Shown here: piece after piece, positions 42,596 through 50,997 of the stretch
How the letters are laid out: every line of letters begins with the position of its first letter
How positions within the stretch are numbered: the stretch's first letter is position 1
NCBI GenBank assembly: GCA_963727495.1
Contig: CAVSGQ010000005.1
Coordinates: 434,001 to 498,000 of the forward strand
DNA: 64,000 nt
Direction: 5' to 3'
Source of the DNA: Actinophytocola sp963727495
GTDB taxonomy: Bacteria > Actinomycetota > Actinomycetes > Mycobacteriales > Pseudonocardiaceae
Position numbers and translations under genes: made by a program
The notes under the pieces: model-generated
Database searches by the model: none
Seen by the model: only the letters and a program-made list of their open reading frames with translations
What the model was told of the DNA's origin: nothing

Positions 42596-42917
42596 CCGCG
42601 AGTCCCCCGTTCCGGCCCCGCGAGTCCCCCACTGCGGTAGCGCGAGTCCAACGCCGGGAACCCGCGAGTCCAACGCCCGGGACCCGCGTGTCCAACGTTG
42701 GGGACCCCCGTGTCCAACGTTGGGGACCCGAGTGCCCCAACGCGCGGGACCGACCGTGGTCGTCGGGAGCGGCGGACTCGCGGGCCCGGGGTGTGGGACT
42801 CGCGGGTCGGGAGGGTTGGACTCGCGGGTCCGGAGTGTTAGACACGCGAGTTCGGAGTGGGGGACTCGCGGGGCTGGAGTGGGGGACTCGCGGGTTCGGG
42901 GTGGGGGACTCGCGCGG
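42596..42917. repeat. Large inverted array of 22-bp-type repeats (about seven forward, seven inverted)
   Basis: From 42596 to about 42745 there are about seven forward units (CGCGAGTCCCCCGTTCCGG and CGCGAGTCCAACGCCGGG flavours). After a short gap, from about 42770 to 42917, there are about seven units in the opposite orientation (GTTGGACTCGCGGGTCCGG and GGGGGACTCGCGGGTTCGG). The two halves could pair into a large hairpin between the convergent kinase and regulator genes. Confidence 0.9.
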
Positions 42918-42930
42918 GGTGGGGGTGGGG

Positions 42931-43538
42931 TTAGAGCCAGCCGGCGGAGGTGGCTATGCGGATGGCGTCGACGCGGTTGCGGGCGTCGAGCTTGGCGATG
43001 ATCGTCGTCAGGTAGTTGCGGACGGTTCCGGCCGACAGGAACAGCGCCGCGGCGATCTCCACCGCCTCCATGCCCTCCGACGCGAGGCGCAGCACCTCGA
43101 TCTCCCGGGCCGTCAGCGGGCAGTCCGCCGAGTCCCAGGCGGCCAGTGGCCAGCTGGCTGTCCACCACCCGCCGTCCGGCCGCGACGCTGCGGATCGCGT
43201 CGGCCAGCTCGCGCGGCGGCGCGTCCTTGAGCAGGAACCCGCCGACCCGCGCGGACAGCGCGCGGCGCAGCGTGCCCGGCCGGCCCAGGCCCGTCAGGAT
43301 CAGCGTGCGGATGCCCGGCAGCCGCTCGTGCAGCTCGCTCGCCGCGGTCAGCCCGTCCTTGCCCGGCAGGTCGATGTCGATCACGGCCACGTCCGGGCGT
43401 GAACTTGAGCGCGGTCGGCATGATGTCCGTGCCGGTGGACACGTCGGCCACCACCTCGATGTCCGGCTCCAGGTTGAGGAGGGCCACCAAGGCGCCGCGG
43501 ACCATGTGCATGTCCTCCGCCAGCATGACCTTGATCAT
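42931..43538 (-). CDS. LuxR/NarL-family response regulator (two apparent 1-base frameshifts)
   Basis: About 201 residues when corrected, the normal family length. Receiver: MIKVMLAEDMHMVRGALVAL, then VIDIDLPGKDGLTAASELHE (phospho-Asp in IDIDLPG) and GGFLLKDAPPRELADAIRSV. The DNA-binding part continues in another frame: the minus strand between 43120 and 42935 encodes LTAREIEVLRLASEG and ends near IATSAGWL. The frame breaks at GGG 43395-43397 and at 43145; each is one extra base. It probably pairs with the convergent kinase at 41400 and may control the TOMM/PKS genes. Confidence 0.85.
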
Positions 43539-43740
43539 GTCGTCGTCTCCCCGCAACCCGTTGCCGTGGAAGGAGTTCCGCCTCGCCGCGTGGTGTCCGA
43601 TCGAAACCGCGTTGTCGGTATCTTTCCCTACCCGCGCCTGGTACGGGTGCGTTCCGCACCGGTGCTGGGCCGATCGGGGTAGCAGACCGTCGCGCATGGA
43701 CCATTCGGTCCGGCTCGGGTAACCGGTCGGTCGCATGGCG

Positions 43741-45156
43741 CTACCCGGGCCGCAGTCCGACGACGAACTCGCCGATCGTGACCTCCGCCGGCCAGTCCAG
43801 CCGCAGCGCCTCGATCGCGGTGTCACTCGCCCCCGCCGCGAGCGCGCACGGCGCCAAATTCATTGCGGTAGCAACAAGATAGAGCGTCTGCTGCAGCACG
43901 CCGACGTGCTTGAGCGCGGTCGCGTAGGCGATTCCGTCGTACACCCAGGACAGCCGCGCCATCCGCGCGGCCATCGTGATCAGGACCGGCGGCCGCCGCA
44001 TCGTCCCGGTGAGCACCTTCGCCGCGTCCAGCAGCTCGGCCAGCTGCGCCTCGTCGTCACTGACCAGCGTGAGCGCGTGCTCCAGCGGGTCGTAGTGGTA
44101 GATCCCGCGGGCGAGCTCCGCGCAGCTGTCGACCGTGATGTACAGCTCCAGCTCGTAGAGCGCGTCGCTGGACGGGTACGGCCGGTCGGACACCGTGTAG
44201 CCCGTGCCTCCCGCGCCGGTCGCCTCCACCAGCGACCGGATCCGCGCCGTGCGGAACAGCAGCTCACCGAGCTGGCCCGCGGAAAGCGGTTGCTCGGCGA
44301 ACTTCCGGTAGGTCCGGCGCGCCTCGACCGCGTCGGTCAGCGGCGCGAGGCCGGTGACGTCCGGGCGGTGCAACGGAATGCGACGTCCGGCCGGTACCTG
44401 GCGCACCGCGGGCTGCGGCGGGATGGTGCCGACGTGCCGGTAGGTCGCGCCGAGCGGCTCGTCGTGCCGGCCGAGCCGGCTGCGCCCGTGAAAGAGCAGG
44501 TCGTGGTGCGACCACTGGATCAGCCGCGGGTCCAGGTCCTCGGCGAACCGCACCGGACCGCCGTCCGACGCGTCGCCGAGCAGCACCATCTCCGCGCCCG
44601 CGAGGTGGGCGACGATCTCGGTCACCAGCCCCGGGTCCATGCCCAGCCCGGCGGCGAGGTCGGCGACCGTCGCCGCGCGGCCCAGCGCGCCCGCGACCGC
44701 GCCGGCCAGCGGCCGGTGGAACACGACGCGATGGTGTGCCAGCGGCGACTCGAGGACCAGCTCGTCGTCGCTCGTGCGCATCGCGGCGAACCGGGACAGC
44801 CGGACCACGTCCGCGCCGCGTACCGCCGGCAGCGTGAACCGGGCCTGCTCGGACACCGGCACCGCGGACAGCAGCGGCCCGCCGAGGTCGTCGATGTCCA
44901 GCGAGTGCACCACCACGCCGGGCAGCCGGTCGAGCATCCCGACCAGCTTCGCCTCGCCGGCTCCGGCGATGTTCGCGAGCAGCACCGGGCCGAGCGTCAT
45001 CCGGTCCAGGCACTCCCGCTCCGCCGCGCCGGCGGCGCCGACCTCGAGCTCACCCCACCGCGTGGACAGCCGGACCGTCTCCGGGCCGGCGTCCACGATG
45101 ACGTCGTCCCGCAACGAGAACAGCCGGAACGTGGCCGGCGGCGGCTGGACGGGCAC
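43741..45156 (-). CDS. SagB-type dehydrogenase (azoline oxidase)
   Basis: A 471-residue SagB-family peptide dehydrogenase. The C-terminal nitroreductase-fold FMN domain starts about residue 270: VEARRTYRKFAEQPLSAGQL, then SSDALYELELYITVDSCAEL, GIYHYDPLEHAL and a final LAPCALAAGASDTAIEALRL. The N-terminal 250 residues resemble leader-binding parts of SagB. In TOMM pathways the enzyme oxidises azolines, made by YcaO, to azoles. Start GTG 45156 lies 18 bases after the YcaO stop, so it is in the same operon. No transport, protease or methyltransferase gene is seen beside it. Confidence 0.92.
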   Translation of the reverse strand: MPVQPPPATFRLFSLRDDVIVDAGPETVRLSTRWGELEVGAAGAAERECLDRMTLGPVLLANIAGAGEAKLVGMLDRLPGVVVHSLDIDDLGGPLLSAVPVSEQARFTLPAVRGADVVRLSRFAAMRTSDDELVLESPLAHHRVVFHRPLAGAVAGALGRAATVADLAAGLGMDPGLVTEIVAHLAGAEMVLLGDASDGGPVRFAEDLDPRLIQWSHHDLLFHGRSRLGRHDEPLGATYRHVGTIPPQPAVRQVPAGRRIPLHRPDVTGLAPLTDAVEARRTYRKFAEQPLSAGQLGELLFRTARIRSLVEATGAGGTGYTVSDRPYPSSDALYELELYITVDSCAELARGIYHYDPLEHALTLVSDDEAQLAELLDAAKVLTGTMRRPPVLITMAARMARLSWVYDGIAYATALKHVGVLQQTLYLVATAMNLAPCALAAGASDTAIEALRLDWPAEVTIGEFVVGLRPG

Positions 45157-45174
45157 GGGTGGTGACCTCGATCC

Positions 45175-47493
45175 TCAGACGAACAGCGGGATGGGGTTGA
45201 GCTCGGCGTAGGGAGTCGGGCGCGCGAGCCGGCCGAGCCGGACCGGCACGTCGTAGAGCCGGCCGGGCGCGAACCGGGCCCAGAAGTGCCGCATGCCCGG
45301 CACGATCACCTTCACCACGGGCAGCGCGATGTCGGGTCGGGTCTGGTCGAGCACCAGCACCTGCATGCCCAGCGCCTCGATCCGCGACCGCACCGCCGCG
45401 ACGTCCACCGCGAGGTCGTCGGTCGGCGTGTGGGCGAAGTCGGCCGGGCCGCGCGCCGGCCGCGCGGGGTCGGGCAGCACGTACGGCTGGTTGGCCGCCG
45501 TCGCGGTGCGCCACCACCGGGTGGCGTCCGGATCGGTCCAGGTGCAGTCGGTTCCGAGGACCGCGGGCATCAGCTGGTTCATCTCGGTCAGCGCGCGGGT
45601 CACGGCGACCCGCGGGTCGAGGTGCGCGCCGAAGCCGAACATGATGTCGTCGCGCTCCCGGTCGGTGCGCCGGGACATCGCCGCGACGGTCGGGATGCCG
45701 AGGTCGGCGGTCAGGTCGAGCAGCCACACCGCCCGGCCGAGTCCCGAGTAGACCTCGCGCAGCTCGTCGATCCACGGGTCGGCGAACGCGTCGAGGTCCA
45801 GCGCGGGCACCGGGGTGCGGTTGTACCACCACAGCGCCACGGCGTCCCGCTCGACGATCTCCAGCAGCCCCTGCAGCACGGCGTCCTCGACGCTCGTGCC
45901 CGCGGCGTTGCCGTTGGAGTCGGCGCGCACCTGGCAGCCGGTCGCGCTGCCGGGCGCGCAGAAGTACAGCTGCGCGGTGGGCAGCAGCCGGTGCCGCTGT
46001 TCGGTGAGCGACCACACCGGCGTCCAGTCCAGCGGCGCGCGTTCGTCGAACGGGTCGCAGACGAACTGCGAGCCGGAGTGTGCGGCGTTCCATGTGGACG
46101 CGGCGGCGTACTGCCGTTCGTCGTAGAGCAGGCAGGCGTTCGGGTGGATCGCCTGCTCGCCGAGCGACGCGTAGCTCGCGCGGACCCGGGCCTCGTCGCC
46201 GTGGAAGTAGCCGCTGTGCCGTTCCAGCGCCTCGCACAGCGCGCTCACCTTGCCGTGCAAGGGAGTCACGCCCTTCCCGCCGTTCTCCGCGCGCAGCCCC
46301 TCGCGCAGGCAGTCCAGCGAACGTGCGCCCATGGCCACGTTGGGCCCGGCGCGGAAGGAGTTGAAGAACGACGGCCCCCGGCTGTCCCGGGTGATCTCCC
46401 GGACCACGCCGGTGACCGGGCTGACGAGGTGCCGGTAGCGGTCGAGCACCTGCTCGGGCGGCAGCGACCGGTGGCCGCCGCCGCTGCGGGACGCCTTGGC
46501 GCGGCTGGCGATCAGCACCGGCCGGTTCGCCTGCGTGGCCATCAGGGTGTCGTCGCCGCACAGGTGGCACTGCGGCCGCGGGCGAAGCTCGTGGTGGGTG
46601 CCGGTCAGGTCGAGGGTGTCGAACGTCCACACCTGGCGCTGCCCGGCGTACCGGTAGCCGGCCAGCCACTTCAGGGTCTCCAGGGCGATCAGGTGCAGGG
46701 CGGTCGCGGCGAGCGGCGGCACGCAGATCGGCGGGCGCGGCGCGGGGCCGCTGCGGCCGAGCGAGGCCTGCAGGTGCGCCTCCGCCTGGCGGTGCGCCCA
46801 CTGCCGGGCGGCCAGGCAGTGCCAGCACGCGGCGTCCGGCATGCCGAACACCGGGCCGATCCAGGTCTGGGTGCCCAGCGGCTTCGCGAGCAGCCACGGC
46901 CGGTTCGCGGCCCGGTGCGCGGCGTCGATCGCGGCGAGCCCGGGGGCGAGGTAGTCGTCGCACAGCACCACCGACAGCCCGCTCGACGCGTCGGGCAGGC
47001 CGTCGGTGCTGGTGGTGACGGTGAGGCCGGCGTCGCGCAGCGCGGCCCGGGCGGCTGCGGCGTCGATGCCGCGGCCGGGCCCGCCGTCCGGTGTCTGGTC
47101 GGGACACCGGACGGTGAACAGTTGAGCGGTGGTGGTGGCGGTGTTGGCGGTGGCCTCGTTGGGTTCGAGGCCACCGGCCTCCCAGTAGGCGAGCGCTCGC
47201 TCGTCCGCGCCCGGACTCGCCGGCGGCCGCAGCACGACCAGTCCGGCCTCCATCAGGCGCACGAGGAGTGCGCCCACCTCCTCGCCCGCGACTCCGCGAG
47301 GCAGCGCGCGGCGCAGGCCGGCCAGGTCCCGGGTGCCGTCCAGCAGGGGCACGAGTGCCTCGGCGAGGGTTCCCCGCAGCGCGGTCACGCCGCGCTCGGA
47401 CAGCACGTAGACGGCCTCACCTTCGACCACGTCGACCCGCAGGTGCCGCTTGAAGCCGATCAGCGACGTCGCGGACGAGACCGGGGCGCTCAT
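45175..47493 (-). CDS. Fused leader-binding/E1-like and YcaO cyclodehydratase of a TOMM pathway
   Basis: A 772-residue fusion. The N-terminal RiPP-recognition element spans about 10-75 (HLRVDVVEGEAVYVLSERGV, LDGTRDLAGLRRALP). The E1-like part has CWHC near 222-227 and CHLC near 308, a tetracysteine zinc site. The C-terminal YcaO domain from about 370 has EIVERDAVALWW (the E-x-x-E-R ATP site, near 543-552), FGFGAHLDPRVAVTRALTEM and ends NPIPLFV. The usual PxPxP tail is only partly kept. It should convert Cys/Ser/Thr of a precursor peptide to azolines using ATP. Start ATG 47493 overlaps the stop of the 62-residue peptide gene, an expected precursor position. Confidence 0.92.
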   Translation of the reverse strand: MSAPVSSATSLIGFKRHLRVDVVEGEAVYVLSERGVTALRGTLAEALVPLLDGTRDLAGLRRALPRGVAGEEVGALLVRLMEAGLVVLRPPASPGADERALAYWEAGGLEPNEATANTATTTAQLFTVRCPDQTPDGGPGRGIDAAAARAALRDAGLTVTTSTDGLPDASSGLSVVLCDDYLAPGLAAIDAAHRAANRPWLLAKPLGTQTWIGPVFGMPDAACWHCLAARQWAHRQAEAHLQASLGRSGPAPRPPICVPPLAATALHLIALETLKWLAGYRYAGQRQVWTFDTLDLTGTHHELRPRPQCHLCGDDTLMATQANRPVLIASRAKASRSGGGHRSLPPEQVLDRYRHLVSPVTGVVREITRDSRGPSFFNSFRAGPNVAMGARSLDCLREGLRAENGGKGVTPLHGKVSALCEALERHSGYFHGDEARVRASYASLGEQAIHPNACLLYDERQYAAASTWNAAHSGSQFVCDPFDERAPLDWTPVWSLTEQRHRLLPTAQLYFCAPGSATGCQVRADSNGNAAGTSVEDAVLQGLLEIVERDAVALWWYNRTPVPALDLDAFADPWIDELREVYSGLGRAVWLLDLTADLGIPTVAAMSRRTDRERDDIMFGFGAHLDPRVAVTRALTEMNQLMPAVLGTDCTWTDPDATRWWRTATAANQPYVLPDPARPARGPADFAHTPTDDLAVDVAAVRSRIEALGMQVLVLDQTRPDIALPVVKVIVPGMRHFWARFAPGRLYDVPVRLGRLARPTPYAELNPIPLFV

Positions 47494-47678
47494 GACACCG
47501 CGACCTCCAGCGGCAGCGCGTTCGTGACCTTGCACCAGATCGTCGGAATCGCCATTCCCGCGGGGGGAATCGTCGGGGAGTCCAGCTCGTCGATCAGCAG
47601 GTCGATCTGTAACGGCCGGGTCACACCCGGGCCATCGGCCATCAACGACATCACAAGCTCGGCGGTGCTCGCAGACAT
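47490..47678 (-). CDS. Candidate TOMM precursor peptide (62 residues)
   Basis: ATG 47678 with GAGGAGC just before it; the stop TGA overlaps the YcaO start by ATGA, so translation is coupled. The product is MSASTAELVMSLMADGPGVT followed by RPLQIDLLIDELDSPTIPP, then AGMAIPTIWCKVTNALPLEV and AVS. An acidic helical N-terminal part fits a leader for the recognition domain in the YcaO fusion. The possible core near the C-terminus holds one Cys and few Ser/Thr (Thr 46, Cys 49, Thr 52, Ser 62), unusually poor for an azole peptide. It could instead be a conserved accessory peptide. I do not recognise a named family. Confidence 0.6.
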   Translation of the reverse strand: MSASTAELVMSLMADGPGVTRPLQIDLLIDELDSPTIPPAGMAIPTIWCKVTNALPLEVAVS

Positions 47679-47796
47679 CTCTTGCTCCTCAGGGAAATGG
47701 TGGTGTCCTGGTGTGGTGGTGGTGCTCTCAGCCGGTGATCGCAGCTAGAACTGTGCCGGAGCGCCGGTGGAGCGGGCCAGTGCCAGGGTCATGAAG

Positions 47797-47838
47797 ACAC
47801 ATGTGTGTCCTCACTGCGCATACGTGACGGTTTCACTG
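47797..47838. promoter_or_regulatory. Palindrome and direct repeats between the divergent TOMM and SARP/PKS units
   Basis: ACACATGTGT (47797-47806) is a perfect palindrome inside GACACATGTGTGTC. It is followed by TCACTG at 47811-47816 and again at 47833-47838, 22 bases apart (two helical turns), the spacing SARP regulators commonly use. Lies about 70-110 bases before the SARP start and about 120-160 bases from the precursor start. Confidence 0.4.
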
Positions 47839-47907
47839 TTGATAGGACCGCGCGTGTGGATACCGTTCGAGTCGCATTCAAGTGACCTACACGTTTGCGA
47901 GGTCGTC

Positions 47908-48852
47908 ATGAGCGTCCAACTGAGCGACCTGGAGTCGTTGTCCGCTGCGGAGAAGAACGACCTCATCGCCCGCCTGCTGGAAAGCGGCTCCCGGACCGAC
48001 AACCGGATCATGCCGGACCTGCGGTTCGAGCTGCTCGGCCCGCTGGTCATCTCCTACGGCGGGGTCGACATCGCGCCGAGCGCGCCGAAGCTGCGCGCGA
48101 TCCTGGTGACCCTGCTGCTGAACGCGAACCGCGCGGTCGGCGCCGGGGAGCTGCTGCGTGAGGTCTGGGACGACGCGCCGCCGCGGTCCGCGCCGGCCAC
48201 CCTGCAGACCTACGTGTTCAAGCTGCGTGGCCTGTTCCGCACCAGCCTCGGCCTGTCCACCGAGTACGTGAACAACAAGCTGCTGCTCACCTACTCCGGC
48301 GGGTACATCCTGCGCGTCGAGCCCGAGCAGCTGGACATCACCGAGTTCGAGCGCCTGGTCGACGAGGGCACCGCCGCGCTGCGCGACGGCCGGCCCGAGC
48401 TCGCCGCCGAGTGCCTGCGCCGCGGGCTGGCCCGCTGGCGTGGCTCGATCATCCACTGTGGACATTGGGGTACCCGCACCAGGGCGCAGATCGTGCGCCT
48501 CGAGGAGCGTCGCTTCTACGCGCACATGATGCGCATCGAGGCGGACATGTGCCTGGGCGCCCACCAGGAGATGGTCAGCGAGCTGGCCTCGCTCGCGGTG
48601 GAGAACCCGCTGCACGAGTCGGCGCACGCGCTGCTGATGCTCGCGCTGCACCGGTCCGGCCGGACGTCCGCGGCGCTGGACGTGTTCCGCGACTTCCGCC
48701 GCCGGATGATGCAGGAGCTGGGCATCGAGCCGTCGGCGCGGCTGCAGGCGCTGCACATGGCGCTGCTGTCCGCGGCGCCGGTGCTCGGCGACCGCCGGCT
48801 CACCTCGGAGATGCTGCTCGACATGATCACCGCACCCAGCAAGGCCGCGTAA
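47908..48852 (+). CDS. SARP-family (AfsR/BTAD) transcriptional activator
   Basis: A 314-residue Streptomyces-antibiotic-regulatory-protein-type activator. OmpR-like DNA-binding domain at about 35-130 (LRFELLGPLVISYGGVDIAP, APKLRAILVTLLLNANRAVG, PPRSAPATLQTYVFKLRGLF). The bacterial transcriptional activation domain follows (LDITEFERLVDEGTAALRDG, PLHESAHALLMLALHRSGRT, ELGIEPSARLQALH). ATG 47908 (MSVQLSDLESLSAAEKND) is preferred over upstream starts because the upstream frame does not resemble the family. SARP proteins switch on biosynthetic clusters. It is the first gene of the right-pointing set. Confidence 0.9.
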   Translation: MSVQLSDLESLSAAEKNDLIARLLESGSRTDNRIMPDLRFELLGPLVISYGGVDIAPSAPKLRAILVTLLLNANRAVGAGELLREVWDDAPPRSAPATLQTYVFKLRGLFRTSLGLSTEYVNNKLLLTYSGGYILRVEPEQLDITEFERLVDEGTAALRDGRPELAAECLRRGLARWRGSIIHCGHWGTRTRAQIVRLEERRFYAHMMRIEADMCLGAHQEMVSELASLAVENPLHESAHALLMLALHRSGRTSAALDVFRDFRRRMMQELGIEPSARLQALHMALLSAAPVLGDRRLTSEMLLDMITAPSKAA

Positions 48853-48868
48853 CACCTGGAGGCATGCG

Positions 48869-49447
48869 ATGACCCGCTCCATTGTGGAATCACCCGAACC
48901 GGTCCTCGCGCCGGCGCCGTCCCGGTTCGGGCCGGACCCGGCGCTGCTGTCCCGGGTGCTGCGGCCGTACCACGAGGACTGCCGCTACCTGAAGTCGGCG
49001 ACGGTGTCGGTGAAGGACGGTCTCGCGGTGGCCCGCGGGGAGTTCCACGTGCCGAGCCCCTGCTACCTGGACACCACGGCGCACGTGAACGTGGCCGAGT
49101 TCAACATCTGCTACGACCAGCTCGCCTACTACCTGATCGTGAAGTCGATCAAGGAGCGCGCGGTGCCCGAGCTCGCCGCGTGGACCGTGGAGAACTACTG
49201 GGTGCGCCAGCTGCCGAACATCCTGATCACCCGGTTCCGCAGCGTGTACCGCTCGCAGATCTACTCCTCGACGTTCCGCGGCGAGGTCGCGTTCACCGGC
49301 TTCACCGAGTCGAACGTGCGCCGCCCCGTGCTGCTGACCCAGACCACCTGCCGGTTCTGGGACCACGACAAGGGCCGCTCGGACGGCGAGGTGCTGCTGG
49401 CCCTGGTCGACCCGCCCGGAGCCGGCGCCGCCCAGGTGGCGGCGTGA
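48869..49447 (+). CDS. FcoT-like thioesterase (hot-dog fold)
   Basis: A 192-residue protein that resembles FcoT (Rv0098), the long-chain acyl thioesterase family: LSRVLRPYHEDCRYLKSATV, PSPCYLDTTAHVNVAEFNIC, FRGEVAFTGFTESNVRRPVL, LLTQTTCRFWDHDKGRSDGE. Homologues in isonitrile-lipopeptide pathways are proposed to add glycine to an unsaturated acyl chain; here hydrolysis or starter-unit handling are both possible. Start ATG 48869 has CTGGAGGC before it. The acyl-CoA ligase start overlaps its stop (GTGA), so the two work together. Confidence 0.85.
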   Translation: MTRSIVESPEPVLAPAPSRFGPDPALLSRVLRPYHEDCRYLKSATVSVKDGLAVARGEFHVPSPCYLDTTAHVNVAEFNICYDQLAYYLIVKSIKERAVPELAAWTVENYWVRQLPNILITRFRSVYRSQIYSSTFRGEVAFTGFTESNVRRPVLLTQTTCRFWDHDKGRSDGEVLLALVDPPGAGAAQVAA

Positions 49448-50985
49448 GCAGGCCGCGCACCCTGGCCGACCTCACCCGGGCGCACGCGGCCGACCGCGGC
49501 GAGCACCCGGCGATGATCTGCCAGGGGCGCAGGGTCGGCTACGCGACGCTGTACCGGCGGGCCAAGCAGGCCGCGCACGGCATCCGCGCCGCCGGGCTGC
49601 GGCCGGGCGACCGCCTGGCGTACCTGGGCAAGGAGTCCGAGCACTACTACGAGCTGGTGTTCGGCGCGGCGAAGAGCGGCACCGTGCTGGTGCCGATCAA
49701 CTGGCGGCTGGCCGCGGCCGAGGTCGAGCACGTGCTCGCGGACTCGGGCAGCACGCTGCTGTTCGTCGACGCCGACTCGGCCGGGCTCGCCGCGAAGGTG
49801 GTGGCCGGGCTGGCGCAGGACGTGCGCGTGGTCGCGCTGGAGGAGCTCGCCGGCTGGCTCGACGCGCAGCCGGACACCGAGCCGCTGGTGCGGGTGCGGC
49901 CCGAGGACCCGATCATCCAGATGTACACCAGCGGCACCACCGGCCTGCCGAAGGGCGTGGTGCTCGCGCACCGCGGCTTCTTCGCCGTCCGCGACGCGCT
50001 CGCCGCCGGGGGGCTGGACTGGATCGACTGGCGGCCGGACGACCGGAGCCTGGTCGGCGTGCCGGGCTTCCACGTCGGCGGGCTGTGGTGGGCGGTGCAG
50101 GGCTTCGCCGCCGGCGTCACCAACGTGCTGATGCGGACGTTCACCCCGCCCGACGCGGTCGAGCTGATCCGCGCCCACGGCGTGACGACCACGTGCATGG
50201 TGCCGGCCATGCTGCGCCAGGTGCTCGCCGAGCCCGGAGTGTCCACCGCGGACTTCGCGACGCTGCGCAAGGTCGTCTACGGCGGCTCGCCGATCTCGGA
50301 GTCGCTGCTGGCCCGGTGCATCGAGGTGTTCGACTGCGAGCTCGCGCAGATCTACGGGCTGACCGAGACCGGCAACACCGCGCTGTGCCTGCCGCCGGCC
50401 GACCACGTGCCGGGCTCGCCGCGGCTCGCCGCCGCGGGCCGGCCCTACCCCGGGTTCGCGGTGCAGATCCGCGACCTGGACGGGCGGGTGCTGCCCGACG
50501 GTGAGGTCGGCGAGGTCTGCCTGCGTACCCCGGCCGCGATGCTCGGCTACTGGAACCGCCCGGAGGCGACCGAGAGCACGCTCGTCGAAGGCTGGGTGCG
50601 CACCGGCGACGCCGGCTACCTGGACGGCGGCTACCTGTTCATCCGGGACCGCATCAAGGACATGATCATCGTGGCGGGCGAGAACGTCTACCCGGCGGAG
50701 ATCGAGAACGCGATCGCCGGGCACCCGGCGGTGGCCGAGGTCGCCGTGGTGGGCGTGCCGGACCAGCGGTGGGGTGAGGCGGTCCACGCGTTCGTGGTGC
50801 CCGAGCCGGGCACCGAGGTGGCCGCCGCCGACCTGGCCGGCTACCTGCACGGCCGGCTGGCCGCGTTCAAGATGCCGCAGCGCTACGAGCTCGTCGACGC
50901 GGTGCCGCGCAACCCGAGCGGGAAGATCCTGCGCCGTGAGCTCCGCGCGAGGTACTGGCGGGGCCAGTCGCGCGCGGTCAACTGA
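49444..50985 (+). CDS. Acyl-CoA synthetase / acyl-AMP ligase
   Basis: A 513-residue ANL-superfamily enzyme: A3 core IIQMYTSGTTGLPKGVVLAH, A5 CELAQIYGLTETGNTALC, A7/A8 GWVRTGDAGYLDGGYLFIRD and RIKDMIIVAGENVYPAEIEN, terminal lysine motif RNPSGKILRRELR. It activates a carboxylic acid with ATP and loads CoA or a carrier protein. The start GTG 49444 overlaps the FcoT-like stop. Beside a PKS it most likely supplies or recycles a starter acid; the substrate cannot be read. Confidence 0.92.
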   Translation: MSRPRTLADLTRAHAADRGEHPAMICQGRRVGYATLYRRAKQAAHGIRAAGLRPGDRLAYLGKESEHYYELVFGAAKSGTVLVPINWRLAAAEVEHVLADSGSTLLFVDADSAGLAAKVVAGLAQDVRVVALEELAGWLDAQPDTEPLVRVRPEDPIIQMYTSGTTGLPKGVVLAHRGFFAVRDALAAGGLDWIDWRPDDRSLVGVPGFHVGGLWWAVQGFAAGVTNVLMRTFTPPDAVELIRAHGVTTTCMVPAMLRQVLAEPGVSTADFATLRKVVYGGSPISESLLARCIEVFDCELAQIYGLTETGNTALCLPPADHVPGSPRLAAAGRPYPGFAVQIRDLDGRVLPDGEVGEVCLRTPAAMLGYWNRPEATESTLVEGWVRTGDAGYLDGGYLFIRDRIKDMIIVAGENVYPAEIENAIAGHPAVAEVAVVGVPDQRWGEAVHAFVVPEPGTEVAAADLAGYLHGRLAAFKMPQRYELVDAVPRNPSGKILRRELRARYWRGQSRAVN

Positions 50986-50997
50986 AGGGCACTCGCC

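Noticed and set aside
42596..42917. Repeat array considered as a CRISPR
   Set aside because: Units are contiguous with 22-base period, no unique spacers, both orientations in one array and no cas genes.
45286..47748. An 820-residue + strand frame opposite the YcaO gene
   Set aside because: Same shadow effect; the minus-strand product has clear RRE, E1 and YcaO motifs, the + frame has none.
47851..47890. GTTCGAGTC-like stretch as a tRNA T-loop
   Set aside because: No matching acceptor, anticodon or D-arm pairing around it.
48869..50985. Isonitrile-lipopeptide cluster
   Set aside because: FcoT-like and ligase genes are present, but the iron-dependent oxidase and stand-alone carrier protein that define those clusters are not seen.
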